From assembly GCF_001705515.1 (NCBI RefSeq), contig NZ_MDJS01000003.1, positions 372,001-436,000 of the forward strand: 64,000 nt of DNA, given 5' to 3'. The notes beneath the pieces are model-generated. The model was not told where the DNA came from and ran no database searches. It worked only from the letters and a program-made list of their open reading frames with translations. The DNA is from Mucilaginibacter sp. PPCGB 2223. Lineage in GTDB: Bacteria > Bacteroidota > Bacteroidia > Sphingobacteriales > Sphingobacteriaceae. A program made the translations under genes and the position numbers. Shown here one piece after another: positions 1-9,360 of this stretch (its first letter is position 1; each line of letters starts with the position of its first letter).

Positions 1-560
1 TCGGCCTGCCCGTCCTGGCCCGATGAGCTCGAAAGAGGTAAAGCTTCGGTCAGATCAACACTGCCGTAATTATATACAAAACCAGCACCTATACTAACGG
101 TATTGCTGAGTTTATAGCTCAAAGTCGGCTGAAAGTAAATAGCCTTAAGATTAAGGCTCTCCAGCGAATATTTACCCACCCAGGTATTGCCCCAGTTGGT
201 CAATCCGCCGAAAGGCGTATAAACCCCCAGGCCTATCTTCCATTTCGAGCCGGTTGGCCCCCAAACGGCATAAGCCGTAAAAGGCGTGGCAACCTGATTG
301 GTATTATTATAGGTGACATTTGAACCAGTACTTTGAAAAGCCGATTTAAAAAACAGGGGACTGATGCCTGCCTGCAGGTAATTTTGCGGCAGCATGGCCA
401 CCGCGCCCGGGTTAAAAAGTACCGAAGCGCCGTCCTGCAATAAGCCTGTACCGGTATGCCCCATACCTATCTGCTTTTGCCCGTGCAGGTTAACCTGGAA
501 CCCTTGCGCCATAGCCATAGCCGGAAACAGGGCCATAGCCATTAGTAGTAATCTTCTCAT
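1..560 (-). CDS. FadL/OmpP1/TodX-type outer membrane transporter, partial (C-terminus outside window)
   Basis: Reading the minus strand from the ATG at 558-560 gives an open frame of 186 codons that runs off the window edge without a stop. It starts with a signal peptide (MRRLLLMAMALFPAMAMA, then Q) followed by a segment with GMGHTGTGLLQDGASVLFNPGA. This is the typical N-terminus of FadL/TodX porins, where the hatch region carries the conserved NPA-like motif. Alternating hydrophobic beta-strand patterns follow (YLQAGISPLFF, WKIGLGVYTPFGG, SIGAGFVYNYG). The family transports hydrophobic compounds such as fatty acids or aromatics across the outer membrane; the substrate cannot be read here. 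Two palindromic operators lie just upstream. Confidence 0.8.
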   Translation of the reverse strand, partial: MRRLLLMAMALFPAMAMAQGFQVNLHGQKQIGMGHTGTGLLQDGASVLFNPGAVAMLPQNYLQAGISPLFFKSAFQSTGSNVTYNNTNQVATPFTAYAVWGPTGSKWKIGLGVYTPFGGLTNWGNTWVGKYSLESLNLKAIYFQPTLSYKLSNTVSIGAGFVYNYGSVDLTEALPLSSSSGQDGQA

Positions 561-591
561 AATTTGTTTTTAGGTTTTAACGGATTGGTTT

Positions 592-632
592 TACTATGCA
601 AACATAGTAAAAAATACTATGCTAACATAGTA
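592..632 (-). promoter_or_regulatory. Tandem palindromic operators overlapping the porin promoter
   Basis: Two near-identical 18-bp inverted repeats, TACTATG-CAAA-CATAGTA (592-609) and TACTATG-CTAA-CATAGTA (615-632), lie 23 bp apart centre to centre. On the minus strand the first contains TATGTTTG (599-606), which fits the Bacteroidota -7 element TAnnTTTG and lies about 40 bp before the porin start. A dimeric repressor bound here would block that promoter. The regulator is not in the window; a TetR- or MarR-type protein is a guess from site geometry. Confidence 0.7.
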
Positions 633-686
633 AATAATTATTTTTTTTAGTTTTTTTCCACGTTGATAATTTCTTTCATCGAAGTA

Positions 687-716
687 TTTGATTATCGGAT
701 AGAAAGCTTAATTTTG
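687..716 (+). promoter_or_regulatory. Predicted atpDC promoter
   Basis: TTTG at 687-690 and TAATTTTG at 709-716, 18 nt apart, match the Bacteroidota -33 TTTG / -7 TAnnTTTG pattern. The start codon of atpD follows about 70 nt downstream. Confidence 0.55.
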
Positions 717-766
717 CAACCCGAAACAATAAGGTATAAAAACGCAAGTTGTTTGCGATAATTTAA

Positions 767-2293
<1,527 letters not shown>

Positions 2294-2298
2294 TATTG

Positions 2299-2372
2299 AG
2301 ATATGCGTATTGCGTATTGAGACTTTAAAACCTCTATCGCAATACGCAATACCCACTACGCAATACGCAAAA
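2299..2372. repeat. Self-complementary TATTGCG-word repeat between atpD and atpC
   Basis: The whole atpD-atpC spacer is made of the words GCGTATTG and CAATACGC. Perfect 13-nt arms (2307-2319 and 2340-2352) can form a hairpin, and another CTACGCAATACGCAA copy follows. It belongs to the low-complexity spacer repeats seen throughout this window. Confidence 0.75.
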
Positions 2373-2373
2373 G

Positions 2374-2631
2374 ATGAATTTAGAAATATTAACCCCCGAC
2401 AAAAAGGTTTTCGAAGGCGAAGTTCGTTCTGTAACGGTTCCTGGTTCGATGGGATCGTTTGAGATATTGAATAACCACGCCCCTATCATCTCTACGCTGG
2501 ATGACGGAAAACTGATCGTTCGCGGCAGCGGGCACGAAGACGTTTACCTGGTAAAAGGCGGCGTTGTTGAAGTGCTCGATAACAAAGTAGTTGTTTTAGC
2601 CGAAGGCATCGCCCAACGTGAAGGCAAGTAA
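2374..2631 (+). CDS. atpC: F1Fo ATP synthase subunit epsilon, short form
   Basis: The 85-residue protein corresponds to the N-terminal beta-sandwich of the epsilon subunit (MNLEILTPDKKVFEGEVRSV, then GSFEILNNHAPIIS), which joins the gamma subunit to the c-ring. The C-terminal two-helix domain that inhibits ATP hydrolysis in the roughly 135-residue proteobacterial form is absent. Short epsilon subunits are known in Bacteroidota, so this is probably natural rather than a truncation. It is the second gene of the atpDC pair and is followed by a strong terminator. Confidence 0.95.
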   Translation: MNLEILTPDKKVFEGEVRSVTVPGSMGSFEILNNHAPIISTLDDGKLIVRGSGHEDVYLVKGGVVEVLDNKVVVLAEGIAQREGK

Positions 2632-2651
2632 GCTTTAATAATTTTTTATTG

Positions 2652-2690
2652 AAAAGCCCGGGATGTAAACATCCCGGGCTTTTGTTTTTC
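2652..2690 (+). terminator. Intrinsic terminator of atpDC
   Basis: The arms AAAAGCCCGGGATGT (2652-2666) and ACATCCCGGGCTTTT (2669-2683) pair perfectly over 15 bp and are followed by a T-rich stretch. It lies 20 nt after the atpC stop codon. Confidence 0.9.
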
Positions 2691-2710
2691 ATACGCGCTT
2701 ATTTCTCCAT

Positions 2711-2805
2711 GTCATTGCGAGGCACGAAGCAATCGCACGGAGAAAGGCGAACTTGCATAGCTGCTCTGTATAGCAAGAGATTGCCACGCTATCGCTCGCA
2801 ATGAC
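2711..2805. repeat. Dispersed GTCATTGCGAG...CTCGCAATGAC repeat
   Basis: A 95-bp unit with perfect 11-bp terminal inverted repeats (2711-2721 and 2795-2805), containing GGCACGAAGCAATCGC and GAGATTGCCACG. Elements with these words are familiar intergenic repeats in many bacterial phyla. It sits between atpC and the convergent cyclotransferase-like gene and encodes nothing. Confidence 0.7.
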
Positions 2806-2860
2806 ACATTAGTTTATATGGGTCGCAGATCAAAAAATCCGAAATCGAAAATCTGAAATC

Positions 2861-3364
2861 TCAAAGGCTTTCCCTAAACTTCTTCATCCGCCTTTCCGCG
2901 CGCTTCACATTTGGATCAGGCTTGGCCGGCATCAGTTTCAATGCAGCTATATAGTTAGCCGGCAAATTTTGCATCGCAGCCAAAGTCACCAGTTTTTCTT
3001 TATACCAATCATATGGCAGTAAATATTCGTTAACGGCGTGCGGCAGCGATATAAAAACGTGAGCCGTAACCAGGTTACCCTGCACATCCACGCATTGCAT
3101 GGGCTTTAATTCCATGTGCTTATGCCAGTCGCCTTTATCAAATATCCTTGCATCTTCATCATTAAACTCGAGCAGCACTCCCCACACCGGCACATCGGGA
3201 TTATCTACCGGCATCACATTAGCCTTTGATGATCGGTCCTTCGCCGTTTTATTAAATACAAAAGCATGTCCCGGAAGGTAGGCATTACCTAATTTACGGG
3301 CCGAAGGTAACGACCGTGTAAAGTCGGTTACGTTCATGTTCGAGGCATAAGCAAATAGTATCAT
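2861..3364 (-). CDS. Gamma-glutamylcyclotransferase-like (AIG2/GGCT fold) protein
   Basis: The 167-residue product from the ATG at 3364 begins MILFAYASNMN, resembling the YGSN substrate-binding loop of gamma-glutamylcyclotransferases, and continues with GHAFVFNK and VWGVLLEFNDEDARIFDKGD. The family releases 5-oxoproline from gamma-glutamyl compounds. The Glu expected in the LDxxEG-type motif appears to be Asp here (FDKGD), so activity is uncertain. An in-frame extension to 3481 exists, but its sequence (lysine- and cysteine-rich, before the conserved strand) does not look like the family and I excluded it. A functional link to the distant pxp operon is inference only. Confidence 0.75.
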   Translation of the reverse strand: MILFAYASNMNVTDFTRSLPSARKLGNAYLPGHAFVFNKTAKDRSSKANVMPVDNPDVPVWGVLLEFNDEDARIFDKGDWHKHMELKPMQCVDVQGNLVTAHVFISLPHAVNEYLLPYDWYKEKLVTLAAMQNLPANYIAALKLMPAKPDPNVKRAERRMKKFRESL

Positions 3365-3675
3365 CACTGTCCGTTTTTTGTGCTGCTTTTCTACCCTGAA
3401 AAACACACCTGAAATTACACAATTTTTGAGCCAGTCGGGCAATTTCAGGCAGAATTTTGGCCGGTTACAAAAATCTGACAAATCGCATACCGTATACCGA
3501 AATTAACTTTGGTATACGAGACACCATTATAAATTCTACAAATACAAATAATTCAATATTTTATACTGAAATTTTATATTAATCAAAATAATATACTTAT
3601 TTCAAAAAACAACGATAGGGTATTGCCAGTTAAAACTGAACTCTCTATCTTACAGATATAGAATTTTGATATCTA
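3365..3675. other. AT-rich divergent intergenic region, no gene
   Basis: About 310 bp separate the cyclotransferase-like start from the ilv leader ORF. The stretch is very AT-rich, especially 3530-3620, and should hold the promoters for both directions. No convincing TAnnTTTG element could be fixed upstream of the leader, although TTTTG-containing words occur near 3660-3670. Confidence 0.5.
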
Positions 3676-3825
3676 ATGAACCTGATCTCAACAGCAAATT
3701 TAAACCTTTTAAGAAGCCGGATCCCGGTCATTCTTAATGGTATTCTGCTCAGTGTTCTGGGTATTCAAATTCAGCTGCTGGTGCTGGCACCGGTACATCA
3801 ATGCGGGAAGCGTTTTAAACTATAA
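3676..3825 (+). CDS. Branched-chain amino acid leader peptide (attenuator)
   Basis: A 49-codon ORF begins at ATG 3676 and ends at TAA 3823-3825. It encodes 12 Leu, 6 Ile and 4 Val; residues 16-40 alone hold 16 branched-chain residues out of 25 (for example NGILLSVLGIQIQLLVL). It is followed within 20 nt by an intrinsic terminator and then by ilvD. Its end overlaps a sequence able to pair with the terminator's 5' arm. This is the classic arrangement for ribosome-mediated attenuation: stalling at Ile/Leu/Val codons would free the antiterminator. A small membrane peptide is the alternative reading, but position and pairing favour a leader. Confidence 0.78.
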   Translation: MNLISTANLNLLRSRIPVILNGILLSVLGIQIQLLVLAPVHQCGKRFKL

Positions 3826-3853
3826 TAAATCCCAACAACCAAAACGCCTTCCC
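3805..3853 (+). promoter_or_regulatory. Antiterminator pairing region of the ilv leader
   Basis: GGGAAGCGTTTT (3805-3816, inside the last leader codons) is complementary to AAAACGCCTTCCC (3841-3853, the terminator 5' arm plus two bases), with a single bulged base. A ribosome reaching the leader stop at 3823 would cover the first segment and allow termination. One stalled in the Ile/Leu/Val block (about 3721-3795) would leave it free to sequester the terminator arm. Confidence 0.75.
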
Positions 3854-3878
3854 AATAAAATGAGAAGGCGTTTTTTTT
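3841..3878 (+). terminator. Attenuator terminator before ilvD
   Basis: AAAACGCCTTC (3841-3851) pairs with GAAGGCGTTTT (3864-3874) around a 12-nt loop, followed by an uninterrupted T tract to 3878. It lies 22 nt before the ilvD start, so it must be read through for operon expression. Confidence 0.85.
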
Positions 3879-3900
3879 AAAGACCGATCTAAAAAAATAT

Positions 3901-5598
3901 ATGAGTACTACTACAAATACCGTCGAACTAAACAAGTACAGCAAAACACTAACACAGGACCCTACCCAACCGGCGGCCCAGGCCATGTTATATGGCATTG
4001 GCTTAACCGATGAGGATATGAAAAAGGCGCAGGTGGGCGTGGCCAGCATGGGTTATGATGGCAATACCTGCAACATGCACCTTAACGATCTGGCTAAGAT
4101 CGTAAAACAAGGTATCTGGGATGAGGAGTTGGTGGGCCTGATATTTCACACCATTGGTGTGAGCGATGGTATGAGTAATGGTACCGAAGGCATGCGCTAC
4201 TCGCTGGTTAGCCGCGATGTGATTGCCGATTCGATAGAAGCTGTTTGCGGTGCGCAATATTATGATGGCCTGATCACCCTGCCCGGATGCGATAAAAATA
4301 TGCCAGGCTCATTAATGGCTATGGGCCGTTTAAACCGCCCGTCTATCATGGTATACGGTGGTACTATTAAGCCCGGCCATTGGAAAGGCGAAGATTTGAA
4401 TATCGTATCAGCTTTCGAGGCTTTAGGCAAAAAGATAGCCGGGCAGATAGATGATGCTGATTTTATGGGCATCATTAAAAATGCCTGCCCAAGCGCCGGT
4501 GCCTGCGGCGGTATCTATACCGCTAATACTATGGCTGCAGCTATCGAGGCTTTGGGTATGAGTTTGCCTTACTCCTCCTCAAACCCAGCCTTGAGCCAGG
4601 AAAAGAAAGACGAATGTTTAGCCGCCGGTAAAGCTATCAAGGTATTGTTAGAGAAAGACATCAAACCGTCGGATATCATGACGCGCCAGGCTTTCGAAAA
4701 CGCTATTGTTACCATTATGGTACTGGGCGGTTCGACCAACGCGGTATTACACCTCATTGCCATAGCAAAAAGTGTTGATGTTGAATTGACGCAGGATGAT
4801 TTTCAAAGCGTGAGTAACCGCATCCCGGTTTTAGCCGATATGAAGCCAAGCGGCAGATACATGATGGAAGACCTGCACAACATTGGCGGTGTACCTGCTG
4901 TTATGAAATACCTGTTAAAATTGGGATGGATAGATGGTAGCTGCTTAACCGTTACCGGGAAAACACTGGCCGAAAATTTAGCCGACGTTCCGGAACTTAA
5001 CTTTGATACCCAGAAGATCATTTTCCCTAAAGAAAACCCGATCAAAGCCACCGGCCACCTACAGATATTGTACGGTAACCTGGCCTCTGGCGGCAGCGTT
5101 GCCAAGATCAGCGGTAAAGAGGGCGAACGTTTTGAAGGCCCTGCCCGGGTATTTGATGGCGAGTTCGAGCTGATCCACGGTATCCAAAGTGGTAAAGTAA
5201 AAGCCGGCGATGTGGTCGTGATCAAAAATGTTGGCCCTAAAGGCGCGCCGGGTATGCCCGAAATGCTAAAACCAACCTCGGCCATATTTGGCGCCGGTTT
5301 AGGCGCTTCGGTAGCGTTAATTACCGATGGCCGTTTTAGCGGTGGTACACATGGTTTTGTAGTTGGCCACATTACTCCCGAATGTTACGATGGCGGTTTA
5401 CTGGGTTTGGTTAACGATGATGATAAGATCATTATCGATGCCACCAAAAACACGATCGATTTAATAGTAAGCGACGAAGAGATCGCGGCACGCCGCGCGG
5501 CCTGGAAACAGCCACAGCTCCGAGTCAGCAAAGGTTTGTTATATAAATATGCCAAATCGGTATCAACAGCAGCCGAAGGTTGCGTAACCGATTTATAG
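3901..5598 (+). CDS. ilvD: Dihydroxy-acid dehydratase
   Basis: Dehydrates 2,3-dihydroxy-isovalerate and 2,3-dihydroxy-3-methylvalerate to the 2-oxo acids, the last shared step before transamination in valine and isoleucine synthesis. The 565-residue protein has the family's iron-sulfur ligand cysteines: C57 (GNTCN), C130 (GCDKNMPG) and C202 ([15 protein letters not shown]), indicating an IlvD/EDD-type cluster enzyme. Length is normal. It is the first structural gene after the attenuator and is followed by ilvB after a 102-nt purine-rich spacer. Confidence 0.98.
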   Translation: MSTTTNTVELNKYSKTLTQDPTQPAAQAMLYGIGLTDEDMKKAQVGVASMGYDGNTCNMHLNDLAKIVKQGIWDEELVGLIFHTIGVSDGMSNGTEGMRYSLVSRDVIADSIEAVCGAQYYDGLITLPGCDKNMPGSLMAMGRLNRPSIMVYGGTIKPGHWKGEDLNIVSAFEALGKKIAGQIDDADFMGIIKNACPSAGACGGIYTANTMAAAIEALGMSLPYSSSNPALSQEKKDECLAAGKAIKVLLEKDIKPSDIMTRQAFENAIVTIMVLGGSTNAVLHLIAIAKSVDVELTQDDFQSVSNRIPVLADMKPSGRYMMEDLHNIGGVPAVMKYLLKLGWIDGSCLTVTGKTLAENLADVPELNFDTQKIIFPKENPIKATGHLQILYGNLASGGSVAKISGKEGERFEGPARVFDGEFELIHGIQSGKVKAGDVVVIKNVGPKGAPGMPEMLKPTSAIFGAGLGASVALITDGRFSGGTHGFVVGHITPECYDGGLLGLVNDDDKIIIDATKNTIDLIVSDEEIAARRAAWKQPQLRVSKGLLYKYAKSVSTAAEGCVTDL

Positions 5599-5650
5599 AG
5601 CTGGAAGCGAAAAGCACAAAGCTAAAAGCGGTCAAAACAACGAAAAAGAC

Positions 5651-5686
5651 AAATCGGTGAAATCATCAAAAAATCGGTGAGATCAC
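5651..5686 (+). repeat. AAATCGGTGA direct repeat in the ilvD-ilvB spacer
   Basis: The word AAATCGGTGA occurs twice 20 nt apart (5651 and 5671), each followed by AATCA or GATCA. A close relative (ATCGGTGTAATCAAA, twice) fills the ilvN-ilvC spacer at 8124-8160, so the two spacers share a repeat vocabulary. Confidence 0.6.
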
Positions 5687-5700
5687 AAAAAAATAAGATT

Positions 5701-7440
5701 ATGGAAGTTGCACAGCAAGACATAACCATCGAACAGACAAAAAAAGAAACGGTTAACATTACCGGTTCCGAAGCTTTGTTGGAAGCATTGATAGCCGAAG
5801 AGGTTGATACCATATTCGGTTATCCGGGCGGCGCCATCATGCCGATATACGACGCCCTTTACGATTATAGCGATAAGCTAAACCACATCCTTGTTCGCCA
5901 CGAGCAGGGCGGCATCCATGCAGGCCAGGGCTACGCGCGTACCTCGGGTAAAGTTGGCGTGGTATTCGCTACCAGCGGCCCGGGCGCTACTAACCTCGTA
6001 ACCGGCTTAGCCGATGCGCAGATCGACAGCACACCTTTGGTTTGCATCACCGGCCAGGTGTTTGCGCACCTTTTAGGTACCGATGCCTTCCAGGAAACCG
6101 ACGTGATCAACATCACTACCCCGGTTACCAAATGGAACTACCAGGTTACCGATGCTACCGAGATCCCCGAAGTTATCGCCAAAGCGTTTTACATCGCCAA
6201 AAGCGGTCGCCCCGGTCCGGTTTTGATCGATATCACCAAAAACGCACAGATCCAGAAGTTTGATTTTGAAGGTTATGTGAAATGTAACCACATCCGCAGC
6301 TACAAACCAAAACCGGTGGTTAGGCATCAATATGTTGAGCAGGCTGCCGAACTGATCAATAAAGCAAAGAAGCCATTTATCCTATTCGGGCAAGGTGTAA
6401 TTTTAGGCAGCGCCGAGCAGGAGTTTAAAGCCTTTATCGAAAAAAGCGGTATCCCATCGGCATGGACAGTTCTGGGCGCAGGCGCTATCCCAACCGATCA
6501 CCCTTTAAACGTAGGTATGCTGGGTATGCACGGCAATTACGGTCCTAACGTTTTAACCAACGAGTGCGATGTTTTGATCGCTATCGGGATGCGTTTTGAC
6601 GACCGTGTTACCGGCCGTTTAGATAAATACGCCAAACAGGCACAGGTTGTCCACCTGGATATCGACCCTGCCGAGATCGACAAAAACGTAAAAACAACCG
6701 TACCCGTTTGGGGCGATTGTAAAGAAACATTGCCTTTATTAACCGCTTTGGTTGAAGAGAAAAAGCACACCGAATGGTTAGCCCGGTTTGCAGAATATAC
6801 CAAACAGGAAGTTGAAGCAGTTATCGAAAAAGAACTTAACCCAACCACCGAAGAAATGACCATGGGCGAGGTGATCAATCAGCTCAACACCTTAACCAAA
6901 GGCGAAGCGGTTATTGTTACCGATGTTGGCCAGCACCAAATGGTGGCCTGCCGTTATGCTAAATTTAACAACACGCGCAGCAACGTTACCAGCGGTGGTT
7001 TAGGCACCATGGGCTTTGCCCTGCCGGCAGCCATCGGCGCTAAGTTTGGCGCACAGCAACGCACCGTTGTAGCCGTTATCGGCGATGGCGGTTTCCAGAT
7101 GACTTTGCAGGAGTTGGGCACTATTATGCAAACCGGTATCGAGGTGAAGATCATCATCCTCAACAACCGTTTCCTGGGCATGGTTCGCCAGTGGCAGGAG
7201 CTGTTTAACGAGCGCCGTTATTCGTTCGTCGATATCCAGAGCCCCGATTTCGTGACCCTTGCAAGCGCTTACGGCATTGCCGGTAAAAGCATCGATCAGC
7301 GCGGCGACCTGCAGTCGGCATTAAAACAAATGCTCGATCACAAAGGATCTTTCCTGCTCGAAGTAATGGTAACCAAAGAAAATAACGTGTTCCCGATGGT
7401 ACCGCAGGGTTGCAGCGTAAGCGAGATCAGATTGAAGTAA
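5701..7440 (+). CDS. ilvB: Acetolactate synthase large (catalytic) subunit
   Basis: Thiamine diphosphate enzyme joining pyruvate with pyruvate or 2-oxobutyrate to form acetolactate or acetohydroxybutyrate. From the ATG at 5701 the product has 579 residues. An in-frame GTG at 5677 lies inside spacer repeats and was not chosen. The N-terminal domain holds GYPGGAIMPIYD and the catalytic Glu in RHEQG (residue 68); the central domain has GMRFDDRVTG; the C-terminal domain has the ThDP/Mg motif GDGGFQMTLQELGT ending in NN. The regulatory subunit ilvN follows after 39 nt. Confidence 0.97.
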   Translation: MEVAQQDITIEQTKKETVNITGSEALLEALIAEEVDTIFGYPGGAIMPIYDALYDYSDKLNHILVRHEQGGIHAGQGYARTSGKVGVVFATSGPGATNLVTGLADAQIDSTPLVCITGQVFAHLLGTDAFQETDVINITTPVTKWNYQVTDATEIPEVIAKAFYIAKSGRPGPVLIDITKNAQIQKFDFEGYVKCNHIRSYKPKPVVRHQYVEQAAELINKAKKPFILFGQGVILGSAEQEFKAFIEKSGIPSAWTVLGAGAIPTDHPLNVGMLGMHGNYGPNVLTNECDVLIAIGMRFDDRVTGRLDKYAKQAQVVHLDIDPAEIDKNVKTTVPVWGDCKETLPLLTALVEEKKHTEWLARFAEYTKQEVEAVIEKELNPTTEEMTMGEVINQLNTLTKGEAVIVTDVGQHQMVACRYAKFNNTRSNVTSGGLGTMGFALPAAIGAKFGAQQRTVVAVIGDGGFQMTLQELGTIMQTGIEVKIIILNNRFLGMVRQWQELFNERRYSFVDIQSPDFVTLASAYGIAGKSIDQRGDLQSALKQMLDHKGSFLLEVMVTKENNVFPMVPQGCSVSEIRLK

Positions 7441-7479
7441 AAGGGGCAAGAACCAAGAGTCAAGAAGCAAGAGACAACA

Positions 7480-8070
7480 ATGGAAAAGCAAGAATTTAAC
7501 ATTACCGTTTACACCGAAAATCAGATCGGCCTGTTAAACCGTATCGCCATCATATTTAGCCGTCGTAAGATCAATATCGACAGCCTCAATACCTCCCCGT
7601 CGGAGATCGAAAGCATCCATCGCTTTAATATCGTGATCACCGAAACCGAAGACGTAGTACGTAAGATCTGCCGCCAGATCGAAAAGCAGGTCGAAGTATT
7701 AAAAGTATACTATCACACCAACGAGGATGTGATCTGGCAGGAACTGGCGCTGTACAAAGTATCGACAGATGTTATCGCCGAAAAGGTAAGCGTTGAGCGT
7801 TTACTCCGCGAAAACGGTGCCCGCGCGGTTGTGATCCGTAAAGATTACACCGTGTTCGAAACTACCGGCCACCGCGAAGAGACAGATAACCTGATCGCGA
7901 TATTGCAGCCTTACGGATTGATAGAATTTGTTCGCAGCGCCCGTGTAGCTATTATTAAGGACAGCGACGGCTTTAACCGCAAACTGCGCGAATTTGAACA
8001 GCGCGAACCAGGCGAAGAGGTATTTGAGAACGAGTACCTGAACAAAGGCGAAAAGGTGTTTACGATGTAG
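7480..8070 (+). CDS. ilvN: Acetolactate synthase small (regulatory) subunit
   Basis: The 196-residue protein opens with an ACT domain (FNITVYTENQIGLLNRIAII, then RRKINIDSLNTSPSE), the element that binds valine and confers feedback inhibition on IlvB-type enzymes. A second ACT-like C-terminal domain follows from about residue 80 (ELALYKV, RAVVIRKDYTVFETTG). Longer small subunits of this kind (over 150 residues) fit the IlvH/IlvN type. Position directly after ilvB supports complex formation. The 39-nt spacer between them contains CAAGA-type words of the dispersed spacer repeats. Confidence 0.95.
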   Translation: MEKQEFNITVYTENQIGLLNRIAIIFSRRKINIDSLNTSPSEIESIHRFNIVITETEDVVRKICRQIEKQVEVLKVYYHTNEDVIWQELALYKVSTDVIAEKVSVERLLRENGARAVVIRKDYTVFETTGHREETDNLIAILQPYGLIEFVRSARVAIIKDSDGFNRKLREFEQREPGEEVFENEYLNKGEKVFTM

Positions 8071-8123
8071 GTTGCAAAGTCAAAAATTAAAAAATCAAAA
8101 TAAAACAAATCAATAAAACCCAA

Positions 8124-8160
8124 TAATCGGTGTAATCAAATAAACATCGGTGTAATCAAA
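8124..8160 (+). repeat. ATCGGTGTAATCAAA direct repeat in the ilvN-ilvC spacer
   Basis: ATCGGTGTAATCAAA occurs twice, 20 nt apart, in an A-rich spacer just before ilvC. The word and the 20-nt period match the repeat before ilvB. Confidence 0.6.
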
Positions 8161-8172
8161 AACAATAATCAA

Positions 8173-9231
8173 ATGGCACAACTAAATTTCGGCGGCACAG
8201 TAGAAAATGTAGTAACCCGCGAAGAGTTCCCGTTAGCTAAAGCTCAGGAAGTATTAAAAAACGAAACTGTAGCAGTTATCGGTTACGGTGTACAAGGCCC
8301 CGGTCAGGCGCTTAATCAAAAAGACAATGGCATCAACGTAATCGTTGGTCAGCGTAAAGATTCAAAAACCTGGGATAAAGCTATCGCTGATGGCTTCGTT
8401 CCGGGCGAAACCCTTTTCGAAATCGAAGAAGCTTTACAGCGCGGTACCATTATCTGCTACCTGTTGAGCGATGCTGCACAGATCGCTTTATGGCCAACCG
8501 TTCAAAAACACTTAACTCCGGGCAAAGCATTATACTTCTCTCATGGTTTCGGTATCACTTTCAAAGAGCAGACCGGTATCGTACCTCCTGCCGATGTTGA
8601 TGTATTTTTAGTAGCGCCAAAAGGTTCGGGTACTTCACTGCGCCGTATGTTCCTGCAAGGTCGTGGCTTAAACTCAAGCTTCGCTATCTTCCAGGATGCT
8701 ACCGGTAAGGCATGGGATCGCGTTATCGCTTTAGGTATTGCAGTAGGCAGCGGTTACCTGTTCGAAACCGACTTCAAAAAAGAAGTATTCAGCGACCTTA
8801 CCGGCGAGCGTGGTACTTTGATGGGTTGTATCCAGGGTATCTTTGCCGCTCAGTACGAAGTATTGCGCAGCAAGGGCCATACGCCATCTGAAGCTTTCAA
8901 CGAAACTGTTGAAGAGCTGACCCAATCGTTAATGCCATTGGTTGCCGAAAACGGTATGGATTGGATGTACGCCAACTGCTCAACCACCGCACAACGCGGC
9001 GCGTTGGATTGGTGGAAAAAATTCCGCGATGCTACCAAACCTGTGTTTGAAGAGCTTTACGAAAGTGTAGCGACCGGTAAAGAGTCGCAACGCTCTATCG
9101 ACAGCAACAGCCAGCCAGATTACCGTGTAAAACTGGATGCCGAATTAGCAGAATTACGCAACAGCGAATTATGGCAGGCGGGCAAAACCGTACGCAGCTT
9201 ACGCCCTGAAAACCAGCCGGTAGAAGCATAA
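8173..9231 (+). CDS. ilvC: Ketol-acid reductoisomerase
   Basis: Mg- and NAD(P)H-dependent isomerisation and reduction of acetolactate or acetohydroxybutyrate to the dihydroxy acids used by IlvD. The Rossmann motif GYGVQGPGQA starts at residue 37 and a likely cofactor-specificity loop GQRKDSKTW follows near 59. The catalytic domain contains the Mg ligand segment FSDLTGERGTLMG and the CSTTAQRGA segment. At 352 residues it is class I in size. It lies mid-operon between ilvN and the methyltransferase. Confidence 0.96.
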   Translation: MAQLNFGGTVENVVTREEFPLAKAQEVLKNETVAVIGYGVQGPGQALNQKDNGINVIVGQRKDSKTWDKAIADGFVPGETLFEIEEALQRGTIICYLLSDAAQIALWPTVQKHLTPGKALYFSHGFGITFKEQTGIVPPADVDVFLVAPKGSGTSLRRMFLQGRGLNSSFAIFQDATGKAWDRVIALGIAVGSGYLFETDFKKEVFSDLTGERGTLMGCIQGIFAAQYEVLRSKGHTPSEAFNETVEELTQSLMPLVAENGMDWMYANCSTTAQRGALDWWKKFRDATKPVFEELYESVATGKESQRSIDSNSQPDYRVKLDAELAELRNSELWQAGKTVRSLRPENQPVEA

Positions 9232-9238
9232 TTATAGT

Positions 9239-9357
9239 AGCAAGTAGTTAGTATCAAGTAGCAAGACAAAAAATCTTAATACTTGATACTCGCTACTTGA
9301 TAACTAACTACAGGGACAGAGAATCTTGATACTTGATACTCGCTACTTGATACTAAC
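9239..9357. repeat. ACTTGATACT-word repeat between ilvC and the methyltransferase gene
   Basis: Two nearly identical 36-nt direct copies begin with AATCTT at 9272 and 9322, offset by 50 nt. TTAGTATCAAGTAGC (9248-9262) and GCTACTTGATACTAA (9342-9356) form a perfect 15-bp inverted repeat. The spacer can therefore fold into alternative hairpins. Confidence 0.8.
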
Positions 9358-9360
9358 AAA

